Positions 1-10,724 of a DNA stretch of 64,000 nucleotides are shown here, piece after piece (the first letter of the stretch is position 1; each line of letters starts with the position of its first letter). Origin of the DNA: Ramazzottius varieornatus (Eukaryota; Tardigrada; Eutardigrada; Parachela; Ramazzottiidae). The DNA lies in the NCBI GenBank assembly GCA_001949185.1, contig BDGG01000007.1:507401-571400 (forward strand). Direction: 5' to 3'. Below the pieces are notes generated by a model that was given only the letters and a program-made list of their open reading frames with translations, did not search any database and was not told where the DNA came from. Both the position numbers and the translations under genes were made by a program.

Positions 1-1339
1 TCGCGCTTGACTCCACTGGTGCCGCCTGCACCGTTCTGGCCGTTTTCTGCAGGCTCAGTCTTGATTTCTTCCTTAAGTGCTACAGCGACCTCTTCCGGTA
101 CTTGAGCCAGAATGTCGTCCACTTCCTGCATACCCACCAGTTCCGCCGGCTTCTTCCACACCGACGCCTTGGTCGAAGGATTGTGGAAGAATGACTTCTT
201 ATCGCTCGTCCACACAACACACCTGCAAAAGAAGCCATAAGCTGACAAGTTCCCAAACTTGAAAACAACAAACAAAAAAATCGGTTTTATTCTGTATTCG
301 TTTCTTCCCGTTAATGCCAGCTTACCAAGGTGTTCCGGGAATCTGCTTGGTAGCGACTGGTTTCGTCGCAGCGTCCTTCTTAGCCTCACCTGCTTTCGAG
401 TCCGTTTTCGCTGACGCGTTTGCTTCGAGTTTCTTCCTCTCTACAGAACGAAAACAATTGTCTTCTTCGTCGACTTCCCCCTAGAGAAAGCGTACAAAAT
501 CCAAGGACTTACGTTCGTACTCGGCAACTTCCGGTGGTTTCTCAAAGACTGTCTTGCCCAATTTGCTGTTGTACCAGGAGCTGGCACCCGATCCATTCGG
601 GTATTCCGTCCAGTCTGCGGGCTATATTATCCAAAACCATCCTTACTGCCATGAAGGAAACTAACCTGAACAGAAACACTTACGTCACTTCGCGCAACAA
701 TCGGAGGCATCATACCAGGCGGTGGCATGAACGGCGAAAAGGGAGGAAAGCCCATACCTGGTGGCACACCTGTAACAAGAACACAATGTTAGAACATCCC
801 AGTCAAGGCCGTTCCGAGATGGGTCTCAGTTACCAAACATGGCTGGGGGCATCATGCCTGGCATGGGCATCCCGTGTGGGCCCTGCATGGGCATCATACC
901 CGGCATTGGCATTTGCATAGGCATGGGCATCGGTTGTTGTTGCTGCATGGGCACTGGGTGAGGCTGCTGCGACATAGACAGTGTTGGTACAGCGCCTTGA
1001 TTGATTGAAGAAGGAGCTCCAAGCTGATACTGACTCGCTGCCTGCGCTTGACCCATCGCGTTCTGCGCTGCCCCGGCTTGTCCCCCTGCGTCTCCTCCAG
1101 CAGTAACAGTTGCTCCTGGAGGCTTCATGAGCTGCGCTCCGGGTGGCAGCGTCCAAGCAGTCGCCCGCGTAACGGCGTGGTAGTAATACACCTAGAAACA
1201 TGAGCCCGGTCAATACTTGACAAGATCAGAGACGAACACGAAATACCTTTCCGTCCGGTGCTTTTGCTTCCATCCATACTTCTGGCTGAGCTGCAGGAAT
1301 CACTTGTGGTGGTGGAACGGCTGTAAACGGCGCAGCCAT
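1..1339 (-). CDS. TCERG1: TCERG1 / CA150-like transcription elongation regulator, N-terminal part (runs off the window start)
   Basis: Family role: a nuclear protein that couples RNA polymerase II elongation to splicing, with WW domains binding proline-rich splicing factors and FF domains binding the polymerase tail. Exons in transcript order are 1339-1247, 1191-834, 769-684, 621-513, 440-326 and 222-1; all junctions keep frame. Three WW domains are seen: WW1 (EVWMEAKAPDGK then VYYYHAVTRATAWTLPPG), WW2 (WTEYPNGSGASWYYNSKLGK) and WW3 (GTPW/CVVWTSDKKSFFHNPSTKAS). Between WW1 and WW2 is a Met/Pro/Gln-rich linker. The FF domains would lie beyond position 1. ATG at 1339 was chosen because an in-frame TGA lies just upstream. 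A splice acceptor at 1361-1362 and a donor at 1433-1434 suggest a 5' non-coding exon ending at 1435. The protein starts about 20 residues before WW1, shorter than in vertebrates. Confidence 0.9.
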
Positions 1340-1435
1340 AGCCACTGCTCAGGAAGACTACTGCGAGAGCAATATAGTCAATCAAACCATATCAATCAAC
1401 TAGGACAACTGAAAGCCGTTAAAATGGATGTTACC

Positions 1436-2622
1436 TGTCTTTCTTCCGCTCAAGTCGAACTTCACTAGATCCAACCTAACCAAGAGGCGTCAAGATATCC
1501 CTGCAATAGTGGAAGCAGTGGTAAGATAAGGACTGGAACTACTAGATAAAAGAACGACTGGATTATCCCTAGGGCCAGAAGACTTACGGTGACACCTTGC
1601 AAAGAAAATTAATCGGTAATCAACGAGTTTAGAAATAGACTCATACTGTTCTGCCAGCACACTGTATCCTGTATATTTCTCGCCAGTGCGAATACTGCGG
1701 TTGAAGAATCAGAAGCAAAATGAAACGGACAACACTGAAAGGAGGCGATGTTCAGACATACCTGAGTGCCAAGTGTGAGGCGTCCGCAGACTCCGCACTA
1801 CAACGTCCTGAAAGCTCTTCAAGTCCTCCTGATCCGTAGCCACTCCCGGAGCTCTGCAGATCTTTGAAGGATCGTTGCGAATATCCTCGTGTAAACGTGA
1901 GAGAAACGTTTGGATCCGGTCGACGAAGAAAACTGGAATGCGAGAAGTCGACGACGGAAAATTTTAATACAGTATGTGTAGAATGTGTAGTCGATTTTGA
2001 TTGAAAAATGAACCGAGTACTATGGGCCATATTATCGGGCCAAGGGTCTTGTTACCTAGGGTTGCGTTTCGTTCCCCTGGGGAACTTCTAATCTACATTA
2101 CCTGACTTACAACATACCTTACCAGTCATGTAACTGATGTGAGCATGTCAAGTCAGCAAACCTGCGTGCGTCAGTACTGTGCCGAACGACAAGGACTGTA
2201 AAGCGTAATTCGCGCAGTATCGCTCCAACATGACTTGTTTCGATGTTGCAATTAAGATTAATCGGAACACTTCGGGCGGCAGCAATTCCAATTGTCATAC
2301 TGGAATCCGAAACGGTCGTTTTTGGCCATTTCAATTATCAGTTGTAATGATTGGAGCAATGATTGTAATGATCAGACTTTGGCAAAATCGCTTAACATAA
2401 TTTTATATCACAAGTTTGTCACGAACAAAAACTACAGTATTCTGGACAAGAAAAAGGTACAGCAACGCAAAGAAAACAGGTTGGATCTACAGTACTGTGA
2501 TTTAATGTTAATCGAGCACGGGAGTATCTACTGAAGTCACTGGAATGTTTAAATCTATGTGGATTAGACAAAACAGGAAATATACACATTCCAAACTAGA
2601 ACATGCTGAACACCAGCCGCTC
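1436..2622. other. Intergenic stretch between TCERG1 and ATP6V1C
   Basis: I see no convincing coding exon here. It should hold the TCERG1 5' leader and promoter, and the 3' untranslated region of the V-ATPase gene, since both genes are on the minus strand. Short open frames on both strands have no recognisable motif. Confidence 0.4.
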
Positions 2623-4568
2623 TCAAGTAGACGACGACTTTTGCACCTCGCTGACAACATCCGCGTTGATGGGGTAAAACACGTACGGGTAGTAGTCTGA
2701 ACTGGTCGGCATACCACCCATTGCTGCCATATCCATCGCCTAAAAAACGACCCAGCAATGAGAACGGCAATCAAGAGGCAAAACACCATGAAACCTTACG
2801 TCGCTTTGTTTGTCGGACATGAGTCCGCCAGTGTCTAAATGGGCGTACTGCTTCTGCAGATCGTCCCGTAGCTTCTTGATGGACTTCTTGTTGGGCTGAA
2901 TCAGCACGGTCTGGAAATTGACCGGGAGACCGTACCTGAGCAAAACACGAAGGTTAGGTCAAAGGAAAAGCAAAGGGACAATCGAACAAAATTTGGGGAA
3001 ATTCACTCACCGTAAGACAGACTCAACGAAGACGCGCAGTGCTTTGACATGGATCCAAGCTGTAAACGCTTCGCTGAAATTTACTTTCAGCCACCGAACG
3101 AGCGGACCCTGAAACATTAACAGGAGGTTAGTCGACAAAATCGGTGGGCCGGAAGACTGTCCTGGTGAGAAATCTAACGTATTGCTTTTTCTTGTCAGCT
3201 GCCAATTTGTCCATTTCAACTTTGCCCGCTTCGAGCTCTTTCTCGTTATAAGTGAAATCTCTAACGACGAATCTGCAATCAAAGCGTGATTGTAGTCAGA
3301 CACTAAGAACAAGAAAGCGGTACACTATGTGTAGAGATCTTACTTATTTTCACGGGCTTTCATTTTGAATTCCTCAGCGACCTTCAGGAAGAGAGTGACG
3401 GTGAAGAGCAAATTTTCGCTGTCTTCGAATACCTTCCTGCGGAAGTTCAATATTGCTTCAATAATGTAAAAATTTCTCTCATAAAACGAAAGGACTCACT
3501 TTGTCGATCGCGGAACGATCATGTCCGTCAGCTTTTCGTATTTGGCCATCCAGTCTTTTTCTTGCGCTCTAAAATGGAAAATTAACTGTGAAATCTGCAC
3601 CGGAAAGAAAACAAAATATTATCGTTCTCACTTCGGCACGACAACGCAAAGCGTAGTCAGATATTCGCTGTCCAATACAAAGTCCTCTTTCTTCACGATA
3701 TCACCGAGATTTCGCGTCAGCAAACTTCCACTGCAAAAAACAAGTCTAGACTAATTTCGGATCGTAGGATTCGTATTCGCATTCGGTTATCCTTTGATAA
3801 AACCTTACGCTGCTTTCCTCTCCAGACCAGCCAATGATCCTTTCAGCTGATTATATCCGCTGGATTTCGATTTCAGGTCTGCCTCAATTTGTGATACTTG
3901 CTAGAACCAACGAGCAGAAAATAATCGTACCGTAAGACGAACGACCGGAAGTGACAGCTTCATACCTTGGAAATTATGTCTGCCTGACCTCGAAGCGACT
4001 GTTTGACTGGATACTTGGCCATATCCCACTGAAACCTTGTCAGATATGTATTTATGTCGGCTGCAAGCAAGAAAAATATTCGGCAATCATCCGAAAATAA
4101 CTCAGCAAAAACGGACTAATAAATGACAAAATGAACATTCGTACTTCCATTTGCCTGCAAGTTTTCCGCCAGCTTTTCCTTCTTGTCTTCTAACACATCG
4201 CCCAAATATGCTGCCAGTTTCCTCACCACCCTACAAAGAAAATATCCTCGGTATCCAATGTTTCTACTATTTCGTTCAGTGTTTCTTTATTGGCATTAAT
4301 GGAAGATAAACGCACCCTTCGGTCGAAGTATCAAGCTTCGTCAAATCATCCGACAGCGACACAAGCTGATCCAGCGTTCCAACCTGGAATTACCTTTCCG
4401 TAGAACATATGCCCGACTGAAGAGCGAAAGTAGCCATACCTTCAGATCGGGAACATGGAATTTGCTGATGGTGCCCAAGGCTCCCTTGGTGGTGATGTTA
4501 GTCAGGTTGTCAAAGGCCTGCTGCGTTGTGGGCTCGCCTGGTACCGATATCAGCCAGTACTCCGACAT
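2623..4568 (-). CDS. ATP6V1C: V-type proton ATPase subunit C
   Basis: Subunit C is the stator clamp of the V1 sector of the vacuolar proton pump, holding peripheral stalks when V1 docks on V0 at endomembranes. Twelve exons give 391 residues (human 382): 4568-4440, 4383-4316, 4230-4145, 4060-3966, 3900-3809, 3730-3632, 3568-3500, 3436-3344, 3272-3179, 3108-3011, 2935-2800, 2739-2623. The frame is continuous across all junctions. Diagnostic segments are the start [48 protein letters not shown], the very conserved [29 protein letters not shown] and the tail [16 protein letters not shown] splice acceptor lies 3 nt before the ATG, so a 5' non-coding exon is likely. The gene lies in the same orientation as MRPL17, downstream of it. 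It looks intact. Confidence 0.97.
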
Positions 4569-5295
4569 CTTCTGGACAGTGAGGGATGATTGCTATGCTT
4601 ATCCGTCAACACAGCAGGAACGAATGCGTCTTCCTCGCCAGCAGAACGTCTTCGTCGATGGTCACGTGGAAAATCCGGACGCAACGCCTTATGCTCCTTC
4701 CAGCGAGCAAATCGACAGTATTTTCCTCACATGTCCGCTGACATTCCTTTAGAGCAGAGTACTCTATGAAAGGCTCTGTGTTCTGACAGGGGAAGAAGTC
4801 ATTTGGCAGGAGGAATCAGAAGGAATTTCTGCGAAGAAAAGTTAGAAGTTTGATTAACTGAATTGAAATTGAGAATTTGACACACCTTCTGCCAGTATCT
4901 CCATTTGTCTGGGTCCAAACCTCCGGGAAGCTTATGGACTATTGGTATTAGACGGATTCTTTGGACCGGGTCGAAAACTTACGCCCAAGCGCGTGCTTAG
5001 CAAGTACAGAGGGTACTCACTCGTTTCCTTAATGAAGAATCCACTCAGCTACCCTGTATACTTCGTTACATGTTCGACAAAAATCGGCACTTTTCGGAAC
5101 GATCTCCTCATGAATCCCTTCCGGTCGGGAAACTTTTATGAATTCTACGTTTGCTCATCCCTCAGCCTGCACATCTTCACGAGCAAAGACGCACAGCGTA
5201 AGGATCGCGAAGCACACCTCGTTTGCGAACTCGAAAGAGCAACGTCACGGTAATCGATAAAACATCAAACTGAAAGTAGACTGAACCAGTAAAGT
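4569..5295. other. Intergenic stretch, ATP6V1C leader and MRPL17 3' side
   Basis: There is no coding exon that I can support. It must contain the ATP6V1C promoter and probably a 5' non-coding exon. The open frame on the plus strand at 4942-5253 has no family signature and lies antisense to transcription of both neighbours. Confidence 0.35.
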
Positions 5296-6288
5296 TCATT
5301 CTTCTTTGATAGCTTCCGTGGTTTCTTTTGCCTGAGTCGCTTCGACTGGTTCCTCCACTGGTGCATCCCTGCTTTCCTCCTTGGCAGATTCAGCTTTTAC
5401 CTTCTGTCGGACGTAGTCCCGTTTGGCTTCGGCCAGAAGGATATTCACTAGCGAGCCTTTCCTGTCGAGGGGTCGGGGCTCCACCGGTGGGAAAGGATTG
5501 CCTTTCAGCTCCAGAAGTACTCGTTTGATTTCCCTGTTCTGCGTAGGAATGAAATGTATCTTTGTGTAAGGTGGCTCGAAGCGAGCGAAGCGGGGTACGA
5601 AGAGCTTGAAGGTCTTGTGAACGAGATCCTTTTCTATCATGTAAAAGTCGACCGTCTCCATCGTCGGTTTGTGCCGCGGTCCATACTTTATGGCTTCTTG
5701 CAAGAGAAGTTCCGTATACTGCTGTATTTCCAAGCCGTACTTGTCATGACATTCTATCCTTTCATAGCGAAATAAGCCTGAAAAAGAAACTGGTTAAAGG
5801 TTCGAGGGAACAGCTACTCGCTCTCGGACCGAGAAATCAGCACCTAGAAAACAGACTCTCGCAGTCCTGCATACAAGCACCTGCGCCTTTCTGGCCGTGG
5901 TATGTATGCAGGTACGTGGAAAGTCTGGAACCATCCAATCATCCTGAAACTCGATCAAACAACGTAGGACGTCACACGTCAGTGCGGATAAACCGCCGTG
6001 ACCATCGTTAGTCATGTGTCACTTTGTCGGGTACGAGTAAATCATGACAAGAGAATGCGGCCTCACTCTGAAGGCCCCCTTCGTGCCCGGTTTAATCTGA
6101 ACAGCCTTGGGAGGATTGAAGATCCAGAGCAGCATCCCTAAGCGTAGTTGTACTAGGATTAACAGACCTGTCATCATCTGGCGGATCTTCTCCAAGCGCA
6201 TGGCGTAGGTCGGCACAGTGCCCCATGTCGCCTTGATGTGCTTCCATGCCTTCGGCGGGACAAGTGTCCGGATCTTGTCGTAAGACAT
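5296..6288 (-). CDS. MRPL17: Mitochondrial ribosomal protein L17 (mL17/bL17m)
   Basis: This is a component of the large subunit of the mitochondrial ribosome, near the exit tunnel. Two exons, 6288-6168 and 5777-5296, give 200 residues. The junction reads MMTG/LFRYERIECHDKYG, matching the bL17 family pattern of an N-terminal RLEKIRQMMTGL block followed by a basic ERIE segment. Further family marks are FYMIEKDLVHKTFKLFVPRF, YTKIHFIPTQNREIKR and ELKGNPFPPV. The C-terminus carries an acidic, Ala/Glu-rich extension (SAKEESRDAPVEEPVEATQ) beyond the usual core. The gene is divergent from PTCD1, with 353 bp between start codons. The reading frame is intact and the intron is 390 bp. Confidence 0.95.
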
Positions 6289-6641
6289 CGTCTACTTCGC
6301 AGTATACTATATTCGACCGTGCAGATAACACAGTCGCAGACTCGTCAAATCGAGCAGTGAGAAACCTCAATACTGCAATACAGGAAAAGATCGGAAAGTG
6401 ATCCGAAAATCAACTTCGGTTGATTGGTTCGAAGAGGATAGCCAATCAAGCAACTGAACCGGGCTCCCAATCAATCGTTGCGAACAGCTGTTGTCGAAAT
6501 CAAAACATCAGAAAATTTCTTCCAGAAAAATTTCGTTATTTCTTCGCGGTACGGTACAGGGAAGTTCGTAGCCATACTTGTGGTCTGTGCTTACTGTGTC
6601 TATTGCAGGTCATTGAAGGAGTGCCGAATCCGTCAGAAGCC
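6289..6641. promoter_or_regulatory. Candidate bidirectional promoter between MRPL17 and PTCD1
   Basis: Only 353 bp separate the divergent start codons of two genes that both serve mitochondrial gene expression. A 3' splice site at 6607-6608 (pyrimidine tract, then tattgcag) just before the PTCD1 ATG suggests a short 5' non-coding exon inside this interval, so the actual promoter must be compact. I see no clear TATA box. The shared-promoter idea is inferred from spacing. Confidence 0.45.
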
Positions 6642-9600
6642 ATGCGACGAGTTCTGCATACAGTACACGGTTGCTTTTCCGGTAGTCGCCTCACTTCCGG
6701 TGGAATCACTTCGTACCCAAGATTTCATCGGCTGGGTTTCATTCCTTTGACTCCTGATGCGCTGCGGACACTGACAACTGCCCCTCTCTTCCGAAAGCTA
6801 GCGTCGCGTCAGGAAGGGAACGGTCATGACAGGATCGCTGAGAAAGAGCCGCCCGCTGAAGACGTAGGTGACACATTTGGAACACTTCGCACCAAGTCAA
6901 AAACATCTCTCGTGGAGCCAGACCGTCCGCCTTCGTCCAACCGTACCCGAAGACGGCCCAAAAATGCACTAGATGGCCTAGAAAGAGGTACGAAAAAGAG
7001 GGCTGAAGAAGAGCCAACGCAGAATGTGTTGACGGAAGCTGACATGTTCGGCTCTATCGATAATCCCGATCTTCCTCGTGTCCTTCAGCAAGAGGCAGCC
7101 GAAGAAATCACGGATGCCGCGGAGTTCGGTGACAAACCAGAAAGGGTCTATACGGGGAGACCACAGGCGGAATGGTGGTATGTCCTCCGGATGAAGAAGC
7201 TCATCGATAAACAGCACGTAAGTGTATCCATTCGTCCAGTCACTTGGCGCATCTGTCAAGAATATCCAGAGGGGGAAGTGCGCCACTGCAGCGAGCGGAG
7301 CGTGCTTGACTAAGTGGCACACCTAAGTGGCTGCCCTTAACGGTAAGGTGCGCCATCGATCGGATTTGAGCTTCGGTTGACGAAGTGGCGCACATTTACT
7401 GTAGATCGTGGCAGTTGGTGTGTCACTTCAAGCATTTATTCATATGATGTTTGTTTTAGCTTCCGACTGCCTTGGAATTCCTAGAGGTTCGGATGCTTCA
7501 GGAAGATCGTGTTCGACCACACAGAAGCGTGTATGACATGCTGATTGCGGCCTGTGGTCGAGCAGGTTATGCCGACAAAGCTTTCCAGCTTTACACAGAC
7601 GTAAATATTTCTCACCGCTTTAACCCAACATTCATCTGGTCGAAAGAGACCCCCCTTTTATCGCCATTTTCAGATGAAAAAAAGAGCGTTTCATCCAGTC
7701 GATGCGACCTACGTCGGACTGTTCAACGCCTGTGCCGAATCGCCATTCGCGAGAGACGGTCTTCGGCGAGCCAAGCGTTTGCGGGAAGAACTACACTTCA
7801 AGGGACATATTCCGAATGACGCCGTCTACCACACCATGATCAAAGGTATATTACCGAACCATCCGCTTCAAACGTCCAACATGCCAGCTCTGTTCTCGCG
7901 TAGTTGTTTGTTTCACCAGCTTTTGGAAAGCGAGGGGACTTGGCGACTGCGTTCCAGTTAGCGGACGAAATGCAGGCGAATAACGTTTTCCTGAATGATG
8001 CCACTTTCTGTCATCTTCTGATCGCTTGTATTGGCGACAAGGAGAGCGGTCTCAAGCACGCTGTTGAGGTGAATGTCGTTCAATTGAGGTTCCGAGAACT
8101 ATTTTTCTAAGCGTTTTTCAAAGTGTTGAGTTCGACGTTTTCGAAAATATTCGTGGAAATATTTTTAGAATTTTGAGTTGCAGGTTTGGAGGTTGATGTT
8201 GAAGAATAATTTCGCACCGAACCTGAACCATTACAGCCTCCTGCTCAAGTGTATTCGAGAGTGTGGGGTAGGTGAGATTGAGTTCGCCAACGAGCTCTTT
8301 GCGCCTCCCGGTGAAACCTTACAGCTTCGGGGCGACGTTCCCGTGATGGAACAGTGCCTGTTTGAAGCCGAGAACCGGACGAAGCGGTCGGAAGACGTCA
8401 TTCTCTCACCACCTCCTAACCCGCGCCAGTCTGTGACTAATCAAACCATGACATACCTGCATCACCCGGAAGGCAGCTGGTCGAAGAAGTTTGAGGAGGA
8501 AACGCGGGACAGACGAGAACCAAGGAAGGAAGACAGGGTAACTCGTCCAAAACTCATAGACCAAAATAAACTAGAAATTATCGAATGTAAAAAATGGGAG
8601 TTTGTGGGAGGTCGACGAACGAACTCGACCAAATCGTTTCCCAAATGGTGAAATTTTATCTGATAATGGCGAAAGCCTGCGTCACTTGAAGAAACGATCT
8701 CCTCAAGCTTTGGTGTCAAAGTGGCGCACGTGTTCGGTGTTATTGCCCGGAAGCATGCGCCACTTGGGAAAATAGTCTGGTCGAACGTGTTTGCCGAGCT
8801 CCAGTTGACTTTTCTTTTGGTTGTTAGGTGGCCAGGCCGCTGTCACATCAGCTTTGGTACGAAGAGCACAAAGATCCAAGAATGTTGAGGAAAAAGGGGA
8901 GGGAAAGCTGGTGGGATGTCGAGCCGGAAGAAAGTTTCCTCGTACCTGTTTCGAGCGGTGTCGTCAAGACGGAAAAGCCGGTAGACAACGGAGTGGCCAG
9001 GATCCCCGACATCCTGGCACCGGTGCAACCAGGACAGTATGAAGATGGGGCAATCAGGCTTGGGGATGTCAGTAGACCGTATCAGCGGTTTGCTCTTTTC
9101 GGCGGCTACGTTGGTAAGATTCAGCAAACTGTGAATGGAGACGTGGGGAAATGAGCTGAACCAGATGCCAAGTGGCGCATGTTTTCCCTCTTATTGGCTG
9201 AAAGTGTGCGCCACTGTGAAAGCATTCTGATTCAAATCTGATACGTTTTAGCTACCGATAGCTGAACTGATCGGACATTTTGCTTACAGGTTTCCTGGCG
9301 AGAATGTTTAAAGATAAAGTACAGCCGGATGAGAAGTGCTTAACGCAGTTGATTGAGTTATTGCCACCAAATAAGTTCGCTGAGCGGGAACTGATTAGGG
9401 TGGCGAGAAAGCTGTGGATTAAACTGCACGTCGACTTTTGGAATACGCTGATTAAGAAAAGGACCAGCAGGGGAGACATTCAGGGGGCGCTCGTAAGGGT
9501 GCTGATTAAGCATTTTTCGTACTGGGAAATTTCATGCGGCATTTTTACTTGCAGGAAATACTGCATTTGTTAGATCAAAAGGGCGTGAAAGCTACAGAAA

Positions 9601-10724
9601 TGACCTTCGGCTGTCTGGCCATCGGTGTTCATACTGCAGGCGAAGCAAAAGATCTGATGGCAGAAATGGAGGTAAGACGTTGGCAGCCCGTGCGTTTACC
9701 GATTCACATATGGGTGCTAGACCAAACGCGCGTCAGGGCCTCAAAGTCTGACGGACCAGGCTATGTGCCAGGGAAAAAAATTTCATGGACTAGCTTGGGG
9801 GCCCCCTCTAAAACCAAGGGTTCCCCCAAGCTGGGCCCCTGTGTTAAGTTGTCCCCAAATCTCGTGGACCGAGATCCGCTTTCACCATTGCGGGCCGGAA
9901 AATCTCATGGACCGCAGGTCCGCAAGGAGACTGGCTGACGCGCGCTTGTCCTAGACAATCCAGCTCGACAAGATCATTTTTCCAGGGGGCGCATACTATC
10001 GAACAATAACATTGAAAACTGCGCCACTTGGGGGAAATAATCTTGTGAAGTCTATCTACCGAGCTCTGAAACGGTGGTGAAAATTTGGCCATTCTACCGA
10101 AAATAGTCTTAATTATAAAGTCAGAAATATGTTTTTACTATGTATGAGTGAAGAATAAAGGGTGCTGCAAAGAGCAGACGACGACTTTGTATTGGTACCA
10201 TGGCGAATATTGAAGCGATGTCTTCTTTCTAGAAGCGAGAAATACAGCCGAACATTCGGATATTCGGAGCTCTGGCAAAGAAAGCTTCAGAGTTCAAAGC
10301 CGATCCATTCTTTTTCCTCTACATCATTACCCAGATGTCGAAACGCAACGTTCTCCCAGATGAGAGGCTTCTTCGGCAGATTGAACAATTCCGGACGGAA
10401 ACTCGTATCCACATTTTGAAAAGCGTAAGTCTGTTAGAGACAGAATTCGAATGTCTGTTCCCACGAAAAACAACACGGCTGCGAAAACTTTTGTTGCTCT
10501 TGCAGGAAAGGAGGCAGAGTGTGGAACCGCTGTACAGCGACCCGGAATTTCTTCGCGCGTATAAGACATTTGAAATCATCTACGATAGCTGGGCTCGACA
10601 TACTCCCATGCACCAGGAAGAACATCCTTGGGAAGTGTACGGATTTGGCAAAACTAAGAAGAAACCTATCGAGGAGGTGTTGGATGATGAAGAGGACACT
10701 TCAGTGATTAAGACTGCGAGATAA
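6642..10724 (+). CDS. PTCD1: Pentatricopeptide repeat domain-containing protein 1, mitochondrial
   Basis: PTCD1 is a mitochondrial matrix PPR protein tied to 16S rRNA/large-subunit stability and leucine-tRNA levels. Ten exons give 802 residues (human 700): 6642-7217, 7460-7600, 7674-7845, 7920-8068, 8184-8537, 8828-9113, 9290-9492, 9555-9671, 10233-10424, 10506-10724. The ATG at 6642 opens a basic, Ser/Arg/Leu-rich presequence (MRRVLHTVHGCFSGSRLTSG). PPR signatures are YDMLIAACGRAGYADKAFQL, then MKKRAFHPVDATYVGLFNAC with AESP, and VDFWNTLIKKRTSRGDIQGA. VWRLMLKNNFAPN and NIRIFGALAKKA match known PTCD1 blocks. The C-terminus is acidic (EEVLDDEEDTSV). Introns hold several copies of a TGGCGCA palindrome and one 238 bp TIR element. 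It is divergent from MRPL17. Confidence 0.93.
7241..7290. repeat. TGGCGCA palindromic repeat, PTCD1 intron 1
   Basis: The left end cacttggcgcat and the right end gaagtgcgccactg are inverted around a roughly 20 bp centre. Partial copies follow at 7311-7396 (aagtggcacac, ggtgcgccat, gaagtggcgcac). This intron seems to have collected several copies or fragments. Confidence 0.6.
8719..8770. repeat. TGGCGCA palindromic repeat, PTCD1 intron 5
   Basis: Ends aagtggcgcacg and catgcgccacttgggaaa flank a TTATTG centre. The outer sequence after the right arm (gggaaaatagtctgg) resembles that of the copy at 61964. Confidence 0.7.
9169..9220. repeat. TGGCGCA palindromic repeat, PTCD1 intron 6
   Basis: The ends aagtggcgcatg and gtgtgcgccactgtg flank the core ttattggctgaaag, which recurs in the PITRM1 intron copies. 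Confidence 0.7.
9717..9954. mobile_element. MITE-like element in PTCD1 intron 8
   Basis: The two ends are near-perfect 20 bp inverted repeats: ctagaccaaacgcgcgtcag at 9717-9736, and at 9935-9954 the reverse complement of ctaggacaagcgcgcgtcag. Inside are further inverted pieces (agcttgggggcccc near 9793 facing ttcccccaagct near 9829). The 238 bp length without an ORF fits a miniature TIR transposon. No target duplication is certain. Confidence 0.6.
9982..10034. repeat. TGGCGCA palindromic repeat, diverged copy, PTCD1 intron 8
   Basis: The right arm ctgcgccacttggggga is well kept. The left arm ccagggggcgcata is diverged, and the centre (aataacattgaaa) is degraded. Confidence 0.4.

Noticed and set aside
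4942-5253. 103-codon plus-strand frame between ATP6V1C and MRPL17
   Set aside because: It has no motif, signal or splice context, and it is opposite to the direction of both neighbours.
5328-5528. Plus-strand frame over MRPL17 exon 2
   Set aside because: It is a reflection of the ribosomal protein exon on the other strand.
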